Shown piece by piece: positions 13,802-22,129 of a stretch of DNA of 22,129 nt (position 1 is its first letter; the number at the start of each line of letters is the position of its first letter). Position numbers and translations under genes: made by a program. The stretch comes from JBCCOW01 sp038749105 (GTDB lineage: Bacteria; Planctomycetota; Phycisphaerae; Phycisphaerales; Phycisphaeraceae), in contig JBCDIM010000060.1 of NCBI GenBank assembly GCA_038749105.1, positions 1 through 22,129 of the forward strand, in the 5' to 3' direction. The notes beneath the pieces are model-generated. The model saw only the letters and a program-made list of their open reading frames with translations, searched no databases and was not told where the DNA came from.

Positions 13802-15364
13802 TCACTTCGCGTGCCACGTCAACCGGCACACATCGCCCACATAATGCACCCGGATCTTGTTCGTCACCCCCGGCGTGCCCAACGGCTCGCCCTGCACAAT
13901 CACGATCGGGTCGCCCGGCTCCGCCCAACGGTTCCCCAGAAGCAGCCGATCGATCGCCTCGATAAACGACGCGTTCGCGTCCGGCGGCGTCGGCCTCGGC
14001 ATGAACACCGGCACAATCCCGAAATACAGGCTCATCTGACGCAACGCCGTCGGGTTCGAGCTCACCGCGATCGTCGGCATCGGCAGCCGCCGCTGCGCCA
14101 GATACCGCGCCCCGCCCCCCAGCTCCGACCACGTCACCACATACCGCGGGTGCAGGTCGCGGCACAACGCCTCCACCCCCCGCGCCACGCCCAGCGGCCG
14201 ATACTTGCTCTGCTCCTGCTTGGTCGGCAGCGACACCCGCAGCTCCAGCTCCGCCGCGTACCGCTCCGCCTTCTCCGCCGTCTTCGCCATCACCCCCACC
14301 GCCCGCTCCGGCCAAGCCCCCACCGCCGTCTCACCACTCAGCATCACCGCGTCCGCGCCATCCAAAATCGCGTTCGCCACATCGCTCACCTCCGCCCGCG
14401 TCGGCGTCGCCGACTGGATCATGCTCTCGAGCATCTGCGTCGCCACAATCACCGCCTTCCCCCGCTCGTGGCAGGCCCCGATGATCCGCTTCTGCAGCAC
14501 CGGCACCTCCGCCAAATCCATCTCCACCCCCAGGTCGCCCCGCGCCACCATCACCGCGTCCACCTCGTCGATGATCGAGTCCAGGTCACGGATCGCCTGC
14601 GGCTTCTCGATCTTCGCCACCAACGGCAAACGCGTGTGCGACCGCAGCCCCCGGTGGTCCCGGCCCAGGCCCCGCAGCATCTCCTTCAGCCGTGTGACAT
14701 CCTCCGCCTTCCGCACAAAACTCAACGCCAGGTAGTCCACCTCGTGCGCCACCGCCCACGCCGCACACTGCTCGTCCCACTCGGTCAACGCCGGGGCCGA
14801 GATCTCCGAGTCCGGCAGGTTGATGCCCTTCTTCGACGTCACCAACCCGCCCACCAACACGCTGCAGATCAGCCGCGGGTCGCCCGGGTTCCGCCCGTTC
14901 TCGTCCGCGTCGCCCGCCCCCACCCGGTCGGTCACCAGCATCCGGATCGCCCCGTCGTTGATCAGCAGCCGATCGCCCGGCTCCACCTCCTCCACCATCT
15001 TCGGGTACGTCGTCCCCAGCGTCACCACCCCCGTCTCACCGTCCCGTGACGCTTCCACATCCCGGGCGGTCAGCTCCACGTGATCCCCCACCGACAACAC
15101 GATCCCGTCCCCCGGCACCGTCGTCACCCGGATCTTCGGCCCCGATAAATCCCCCAACACCCCGATCGACATCCCCGTCTCCGCTGCCGCCTTCCGTACC
15201 AGCTTCAGCGTCGCCTCGAAATCATCAAACGTCCCGTGCGAAAAGTTCAGCCGAAAGCACCGCGCCCCCGCCTCGATCAATTTCACCAACACCCCCACAT
15301 CCCGCGTCGCCGGCCCCACCGTCGCCAGGATCTTCGTCAACAACAACGGCGTCGCGTGTTCCAA
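13802..15364 (-). CDS. pyk: Pyruvate kinase
   Basis: Catalyses phosphoenolpyruvate + ADP to pyruvate + ATP, the last step of glycolysis. The frame contains the N-terminal TKILATVGPATRD, the RLNFSHGT segment, GDLSGPKIRV, the B-domain (about 90-190), the active-site LVAKIEKPQAIRDLDSIIDEVDAVMVARGDLGVEM, ATQMLESMIQSATPTRAEVSDVANAILDGADAVMLSGETAVGAWP and the C-domain. It is about 520 residues from the TTG at 15364, slightly longer than the usual 470-480; the extra length is mainly in the B-domain and an RGLGRDHRGLRSHTR insert. No ATG is available near the start. The TTG at 15364 has AGGAAGG about seven bases upstream and begins just before the conserved domain; GTG at 15397 and TTG at 15424 are alternatives. 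Confidence 0.92.
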   Translation of the reverse strand: MEHATPLLLTKILATVGPATRDVGVLVKLIEAGARCFRLNFSHGTFDDFEATLKLVRKAAAETGMSIGVLGDLSGPKIRVTTVPGDGIVLSVGDHVELTARDVEASRDGETGVVTLGTTYPKMVEEVEPGDRLLINDGAIRMLVTDRVGAGDADENGRNPGDPRLICSVLVGGLVTSKKGINLPDSEISAPALTEWDEQCAAWAVAHEVDYLALSFVRKAEDVTRLKEMLRGLGRDHRGLRSHTRLPLVAKIEKPQAIRDLDSIIDEVDAVMVARGDLGVEMDLAEVPVLQKRIIGACHERGKAVIVATQMLESMIQSATPTRAEVSDVANAILDGADAVMLSGETAVGAWPERAVGVMAKTAEKAERYAAELELRVSLPTKQEQSKYRPLGVARGVEALCRDLHPRYVVTWSELGGGARYLAQRRLPMPTIAVSSNPTALRQMSLYFGIVPVFMPRPTPPDANASFIEAIDRLLLGNRWAEPGDPIVIVQGEPLGTPGVTNKIRVHYVGDVCRLTWHAK

Positions 15365-15505
15365 ACCAATGCCTTCCTCAACCAGCAGTAATCGCACGCA
15401 TCCTAACGACCAACCCCCCCTCAAGCCCGCCCCTCGCCACGCCCAGGCTTCGCCTCACCAAAACCTCATCCCCAGCCCGCCCTTTTCCCGATCTCTCAGG
15501 TACGC

Positions 15506-16459
15506 ATGAATCACATCGAACACTCCACTCCCCCTCGCGTCTTCACCATCGACGTCGAAGACCTCTACCACGCCCAGGCCGCCCGCCCCCTCTGCCCCCC
15601 AAACACCTGGCCCCATCAACCCGCCCGCGTCGAACCCGCCCTCGAACGACTCCTCGAACTGCTCGACCAACACCGGATCAAAGCCACCCTCTTCGTCCTC
15701 GGCGACGTCGCCAAGCGACACCCCCAACTCGCCCCCCGCGCCGCCAACCTCGGCCACGAGATCGCCTCCCACGGCCACAACCATACCACCCTCAACCACC
15801 TCACCCCCGAACAGTTCAAACAAGACCTCCTCACCGCCAAGCACCGCCTCGAAGACCAGACCGGCCAACCCGTCCTCGGCTACCGCGCCCCCTCCTTCTC
15901 GCTGACCCCCCAAACCGCCCCCTGGGCCGCCCCCCTCATCGCCCAGACCGGCCACAACTACGACTCCTCCCTCTTCCCCGCCAGCCTCCGCAAAACCCAC
16001 GCCTTCCCCGACGCCCCTCCCACCCCTTTCCCCCTCCTCCAATTCCTCAACGCAACCCCTCCCGCATCGAACATCGAAGATCGAACATGGGACATCCAAG
16101 AACTCCCCCCCCTCACCCTCCAGCTCGGCCGCTACCGCCTCCCCGCCGCCGGCGGCGCCTACCTCCGCTTCTTACCCACCGCCTATACCGCCGCCGCCCT
16201 CCAACAAGCCGCCAAGCAGCAACGCCCGGCCGTCCTCTACACCCATCCCTGGGAAGTCGACGCCGACGCCCCCCAGCTCCCCCTGCCCTTCAAGCAACGC
16301 CTCCGCACCTACCACAACCAGCACCGCCTCCTGAACCGCCTCAACCGCCTGCTCGCCCGCTTCCCTTCCACCCCCGCTTCACCCTGGCTCACCTGCGCCG
16401 AGCTCGCCAACACCCACCAAGCCCCTGTCATGCCCACGCCAATGCCCCTCGCAGCCTGA
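15506..16459 (+). CDS. Polysaccharide deacetylase, XrtA-associated type (NodB domain plus DUF3473-like C-terminus)
   Basis: A 317-residue protein of the carbohydrate esterase 4 group, which removes N-acetyl groups from polysaccharides. It shows FTIDVEDLYH (D16 and D19), RIKATLFVLGDVA, the metal-binding motif SHGHNH (H89, H93), the GYRAPSFSL block (R127), YDSSLFP and the C-terminal RLPAAGGAYLRFLP ... AVLYTHPWEVD. The IDVED and YRAPSFS signature plus the C-terminal block are those of deacetylases found beside exosortase/PEP-CTERM exopolysaccharide loci. No signal peptide is seen, so it may act on lipid-linked precursors in the cytoplasm. A heptamer repeat encodes residues 188-194 between conserved blocks. 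AGG lies five bases before the ATG. No exosortase gene is in this window. Confidence 0.85.
   Translation: MNHIEHSTPPRVFTIDVEDLYHAQAARPLCPPNTWPHQPARVEPALERLLELLDQHRIKATLFVLGDVAKRHPQLAPRAANLGHEIASHGHNHTTLNHLTPEQFKQDLLTAKHRLEDQTGQPVLGYRAPSFSLTPQTAPWAAPLIAQTGHNYDSSLFPASLRKTHAFPDAPPTPFPLLQFLNATPPASNIEDRTWDIQELPPLTLQLGRYRLPAAGGAYLRFLPTAYTAAALQQAAKQQRPAVLYTHPWEVDADAPQLPLPFKQRLRTYHNQHRLLNRLNRLLARFPSTPASPWLTCAELANTHQAPVMPTPMPLAA
16067..16087 (+). repeat. Period-7 tandem repeat inside the deacetylase gene
   Basis: Three consecutive heptamers (TCGAACA, TCGAAGA, TCGAACA) encode SNIEDRT without breaking the frame. The length of 21 bases is a multiple of both seven and three. It lies in a variable linker between conserved blocks. 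Confidence 0.7.
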
Positions 16460-16477
16460 CCTGCTGCCTGACCTGCT
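16454..16477 (+). repeat. 12-bp tandem duplication at the deacetylase stop codon
   Basis: GCCTGACCTGCT occurs twice head to tail; the first copy contains the TGA stop codon (16457-16459). A recent slippage event is the simplest explanation. Confidence 0.7.
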
Positions 16478-16506
16478 CAAGCCCGACCATCGCACAACGC
16501 CCCGAT

Positions 16507-17439
16507 TCACTTCACCCGCTGCGCCAACCGCTTCACCCGCCGCCCCATCTTCTCCAGCTCCGCCTCCAGCTCGATCAGCTCGTCCTCCACCGCCAACGCC
16601 CCGTCCGCGCCCCGGTTCTTCTCCCGCTCCAGCTCTTCCTGCTCCGCCCGCGCCTCATCCATCGACGCCAGGATCACGCCAATAAACAGGTTCAGCATGA
16701 TCATCGTCCCCAGCATCACAAACGACACGAAGTAGGCCGCCCCCACCACCGGCATCGCCCTCGGCTCATACCAAGCCTCGCCCGCATACTCCCCGATCCG
16801 CGGCGGCGGATACGCCACCGTCCCATACATCTGCGCGTACATCACGTCCGTCCAGTCCTCCAGCGTCACCACCCGGAAAAGCGACAACAACGCCTTCTCC
16901 AAGTTTAAAAAGTGCACCGGGTCATTCGACCGGAACAGAAACACCCCCAGCACCGCATAGATATAAAACATCAACGCCAACAACACCCCCACATACATCA
17001 TCGACGGCAGGCTCTTCAACAGCGATCCTACGAGCAATTGCAGCTTCGGCACCGCCGACACCAACCGCAGCGCCCGCAGCACCCGAGCCAACCGCAGCAC
17101 CGCCGCGTACTCCGCCTGCAGCGGCAAAAAGCAGATCACCACAATCGAGAAATCGAAGATGTTCCACGGGTCGTAGAAATAGCGGTACCACCGCCTCCCG
17201 TGCGCCGCCATCTTCAACAACGCCTCCGCCACAAACACCCAGATGATGATCTTGTCCAGCGTGTGCAGGAACCCGCCGTACCGCTCCATCGCCGCCGGGT
17301 ACGTCTCCACCCCCACCACTACCGCCGCCAGCAGGATCACCCCCAGGATCACATTCCCAAACCACCGCGACTCCACCCACCCCCGCACCACGCCCACCAG
17401 CCCCACGCCCTCGCCGACATACCGCTCCGCATCACGCAT
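16507..17439 (-). CDS. Bacterial voltage-gated cation channel (NaChBac/Nav type) with acidic selectivity filter
   Basis: A 310-residue six-helix channel subunit, a homotetramer in the inner membrane by family knowledge. S1 (FGNVILGVILLAAVVVGVET), S2 (DKIIIWVFVAEALLKM), S3 (WNIFDFSIVVICFLP) and S4 with four arginines at three-residue spacing (R116, R119, R122, R125) form the voltage sensor. S5 (MMYVGVLLALMFYIYAVLGVFLF), the pore TLEDWTD (192-198) and S6 (AAYFVSFVMLGTMIMLNLFIGVIL) form the pore. The C-terminus (EARAEQEELEREK ... ELIELEAELEKMGRRVKRLAQRV) is a coiled coil. The filter has Asp at the second and last positions compared with the TLESWSM of NavAb, so calcium permeation is likely. The ATG at 17439 lacks a good ribosome binding site at normal spacing; the purine-rich heptamer array lies just upstream. 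Confidence 0.88.
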   Translation of the reverse strand: MRDAERYVGEGVGLVGVVRGWVESRWFGNVILGVILLAAVVVGVETYPAAMERYGGFLHTLDKIIIWVFVAEALLKMAAHGRRWYRYFYDPWNIFDFSIVVICFLPLQAEYAAVLRLARVLRALRLVSAVPKLQLLVGSLLKSLPSMMYVGVLLALMFYIYAVLGVFLFRSNDPVHFLNLEKALLSLFRVVTLEDWTDVMYAQMYGTVAYPPPRIGEYAGEAWYEPRAMPVVGAAYFVSFVMLGTMIMLNLFIGVILASMDEARAEQEELEREKNRGADGALAVEDELIELEAELEKMGRRVKRLAQRVK

Positions 17440-17460
17440 CCCCGGCAATATACCGCCCGC

Positions 17461-17502
17461 CACCTCCTTACTCCGTACTCCTTGCTTCTTACTCCTTCCC
17501 CC
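17461..17502. repeat. Degenerate period-7 tandem repeat between DUF4159 and channel genes
   Basis: About six consecutive seven-base units of pyrimidine-rich sequence on the plus strand, including TTACTCC (twice), GTACTCC and TTGCTTC. On the coding (minus) strand it reads as repeated AGGAGTA-like purine units, resembling a series of Shine-Dalgarno sequences 20 or more bases before the channel start. Confidence 0.6.
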
Positions 17503-18188
17503 TATTGCGTCACCGCATACACCAGAATGTTCGCGTTCAGCTCCGGTGCCCGCTTCACCTCGTCCCCTCCGCAGCAGCAGCACTCGCCCCCCACCGCATC
17601 GGCATCGTTCAACCCGTCCGGGCTGAACACCATCACTACCCGGCCTCCAATCGACACCGACCACAGCTCAGGCAGCCGCACCCCGCCCCGCCGAAACAAC
17701 GACCGACGCACATCAAACAGCACCGTAAAAACCGGGTGCCGTTCGTCCAGCCGCTCCACCTCCGCCCCCGGCAGCACCCTCGCCATTTCCCGTCGGAAGC
17801 CCGCCGACCACTTCCGCGACGAACACCCCGCCGACGCCAGCACAAACCCTCCGCCCATCAGATACGCCCGCAGCTCATCCCGCTCCACCTCGCTCAGCAC
17901 CAACTCCCCCTCTCCCGTCCACACCGCCATCCCGTAACCCACCAAACCACCCTCCCCCAATACCACCGGCTCCAACCGCTCACCCACCGACACCGACGTC
18001 CGCTCGTTCACCAGCCCTAGAAACCCCTCCGAAAAACACACCGCCGACTGCCCACCCCCGTACACCACCCGCGCCACCCCCACCGGCTCCGAGGCCCCCG
18101 TCACCGGCCACAACACCATCAACCACACACCCGTCCATCGCCAAAACCGCATCCGCTTTAATCTCATCGTTTCATCCATCAAACGCAT
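17502..18188 (-). CDS. DUF4159-domain exported protein
   Basis: A 228-residue protein with a signal sequence (basic MRLKRMRFWRW, hydrophobic TGVWLMVLWPV, TGASEP cleavage region). The rest matches the DUF4159 pattern: DELRAYLMGGGFVLASAG, LDERHPVFTVLFDV, LPELWSVSIGGRVVMVFSPDGLNDA and NANILVYAVTQ. The fold resembles glutamine-amidotransferase-like domains without known catalysis, and function is unknown. DUF4159 genes commonly lie with MoxR / DUF58 / VWA membrane operons, as here. A run of four cysteines (GGECCCCGGDE) near the C-terminus is notable. The ATG at 18188 is preferred over the adjacent GTG at 18191 because AGGAG then lies six bases upstream; that site overlaps the stop of the preceding gene, so the genes form an operon. 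Confidence 0.75.
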   Translation of the reverse strand: MRLMDETMRLKRMRFWRWTGVWLMVLWPVTGASEPVGVARVVYGGGQSAVCFSEGFLGLVNERTSVSVGERLEPVVLGEGGLVGYGMAVWTGEGELVLSEVERDELRAYLMGGGFVLASAGCSSRKWSAGFRREMARVLPGAEVERLDERHPVFTVLFDVRRSLFRRGGVRLPELWSVSIGGRVVMVFSPDGLNDADAVGGECCCCGGDEVKRAPELNANILVYAVTQ

Positions 18189-18197
18189 CACCCACTC

Positions 18198-19846
18198 CTA
18201 CCGTTCGACCTCCGCCCGCAGTTCAACATACCGCTGCGCCACCCGCCTATACACCCCCGGCACGGCAGACCACCGGTCGTCCGCAGCGTCCGCGCCCCCA
18301 CGCGCCTCCTCCGCCGCACGCCGTACCAGCACCCCCAACCGCGCCGCACCCGCCAACCGGTCCTCCCCCACGCCGCCACCGCCACCAACCCGCCCATCTG
18401 CGCCCTGCCCCTCTCCACCGCCAGCCCCCGAAGCCCCAGACGACGCCCCGCCGCCGCTCTGTTCAGATCCAGCCGCCACCACCTTCAGCTCAAGCGACGG
18501 CTCGTCGCCCTCTGCCAACCACGCCTCAAACCGGCTCAAATCCATGCCCAAGTCCCCGTTGCCCTCGGACTGGTCCATCCAAGCCAAGCCCTGCCGCCCC
18601 GCCTGCCCCGCCCCCATCAACACGCCCAGCACCGGGCCGCCACGCCCGTCCACCAACCCCAGCAGCCCCTCTGTCGAATCGACGAACCGACGCAGACGCT
18701 CTGCCCATTCCAGCCGCTCAGCCGAACTCATCCGCTCCCACCCCGCCATCAGCCCGCCCGGTTCCACGCCGCCCGCGTTGCCGTCCAGCATCAATGCCCG
18801 CCTCAACCCACCCCGCAGCGCCGACGCCTCCTCCGCCCAGCCCCGCAGTGCCGTCGCCACCGAGCCCGAGACCACCTCCAAACGCAGCCATGCCGAAGAC
18901 GCCACCACGCCCTCCCCCCCGACGACCTCCCACCGCAACCCCAGCCGATCGCCCGCTTCCGCCCCAAGCCCAACCCCTTGCTCACCCCCCACCGCCAAAA
19001 CGCCGGCGGGCGACAACCGCTGGTCCCCCTGATCCCCTTCCCAAACCCGCACCGTCCAGGCCGCCCCACTCAGCGCCCCGCCCGGCCGACCGTCCACACC
19101 CGCCACCGCCGCCCGCAGCCGAACCGCCACCGTTCCACCGTTACCCCCACCCAGCCCGAGCACCCGACCCGCCACCTCCAACCGCGACCCCTCTTCCACC
19201 ACCACCGCAGACGCACCCGCGCCCGCAGACGGCTCACGCCAAACCACCTCAAGCCCCGCAAGCCCGTCGCCATCCGCAACCGCCAACTCATCTGCAGCCC
19301 CACCATCGGCCTCCCCGGCCATCGATCCCGACACAACCCCCATCACAAAGACCAGCACCCCCAACCCCCACAAGCCGCACGCCAACCATCCACCACTCCG
19401 CCAACCCCGCCGCACACCCCCACCCACCCAAGCCCGACCACGAAGCCCGGCCCAATCCTCCAAAAGCCGCTCCACCGCAAACCGCCGAAGCCCTCCCGAA
19501 CCCTCACACATGTTCCCCGACAACTCCAAGCCCAGACCCAGCCCACCGCCCCGCTGCGCACCCTCCCACCACACCGCACACCGCAGCGCCCCCTCAACCC
19601 CCCGGCTCCGCCAAACCCACCACACCACCATACCCAGCCACCACGCCACACCCACCACCACGGCCTGCACGCCCAGACCCCGCAGCCAGTCCCATCCGCA
19701 CCCCAACGCCATCAACACCACCCCCGCCAACCCCAAGCCCCAGACCCCAGACCGCACCACGACCCAACCCCAACGCGTCCACCACCACACCCGACGCAGC
19801 CGTGCTCCAAACTCCGACTGCGATCCCGAAAGGTCCGGCCCGCTAC

Positions 19847-19850
<4 letters not shown>
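18198..19850 (-). CDS. Membrane protein of the VWA/DUF4159 operon (DUF4175-like architecture)
   Basis: A 550-residue product. Three hydrophobic segments lie in the first 170 residues (GVWGLGLAGVVLMALGCG, GVQAVVVGVAWWLGMVVWWVW and WLACGLWGLGVLVFVMGVVSG), then a long outside region rich in Gly, Ala and Val, and a low-complexity Gly/Ser stretch (GGGASSGASGAGGGEGQG) near the end. Proteins of similar layout, often called DUF4175-like, lie between VWA and DUF4159 genes in this kind of operon, but no motif proves that family. The ATG at 19850 overlaps the stop of the upstream gene by four bases (ATGA) with a G-rich ribosome binding site before it. An in-frame start at 19967 inside the upstream gene is less likely. 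Confidence 0.6.

Positions 19851-22129
<2,279 letters not shown>

Noticed and set aside
13559..15049. Long plus-strand open frame opposite pyruvate kinase and purE
   Set aside because: It is Arg/His/Pro-rich with no motif and lies antisense to two clear enzymes.

Overview
This 22.1 kb window is GC-rich bacterial DNA, and both ends cut through genes. The gene content and style suggest a planctomycete, probably class Phycisphaerae: a DUF4159 / VWA-glutamine-amidotransferase-like membrane operon, an XrtA-type polysaccharide deacetylase, a chromosomal PcfJ-like gene, a beta-propeller of the oligogalacturonate-lyase type and L-2-hydroxyglutarate oxidase. That placement is inferred from the genes; no 16S gene is present. 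The right end finishes in 31 consecutive C, which looks like a contig-end artefact.

Layout: 1-1.45 kb (minus) holds a PhyH-type dioxygenase, cut by the window edge, behind an IclR regulator that carries an in-frame amber codon. A strong promoter and palindromic operator lie directly at the IclR start. 1.73-3.0 kb is an IS3-family insertion sequence with 12-bp terminal inverted repeats, a canonical -1 frameshift heptamer and a damaged orfA. 3.1-5.4 kb is bounded by tRNA-Asn (minus) and tRNA-Gln (plus), each with its own promoter, and contains an outer-membrane-type protein and ribulose-phosphate 3-epimerase. 5.6-8.1 kb holds a convergent pair: a beta-propeller protein and L-2-hydroxyglutarate oxidase. 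8.2-9.7 kb is modAB of a molybdate ABC transporter without modC. 9.7-11.6 kb is a SAM methyltransferase and a divergent TetR regulator, with two matching operators between them. 11.6-15.4 kb (minus) carries a PcfJ-like protein, purE and pyruvate kinase. 15.5-16.5 kb is the deacetylase. 16.5-22.1 kb (minus) is a run of VWA membrane protein, three-TM protein, DUF4159 protein and a voltage-gated cation channel with an acidic, calcium-channel-like filter.

The genes do not form one obvious new system. Most are core or accessory metabolism (pentose phosphate, glycolysis, purine synthesis, 2-hydroxyglutarate oxidation, molybdate uptake) plus small regulatory units. The points most worth following are the calcium-type filter in the bacterial channel, the paired TetR operators spaced two helical turns apart, the leaderless IclR promoter/operator with its disrupted regulator, two period-7 degenerate tandem repeats (one inside a coding region), a CCCC cluster in the DUF4159 protein, and the strong strand asymmetry that switches inside the outer-membrane gene near 3.95 kb.
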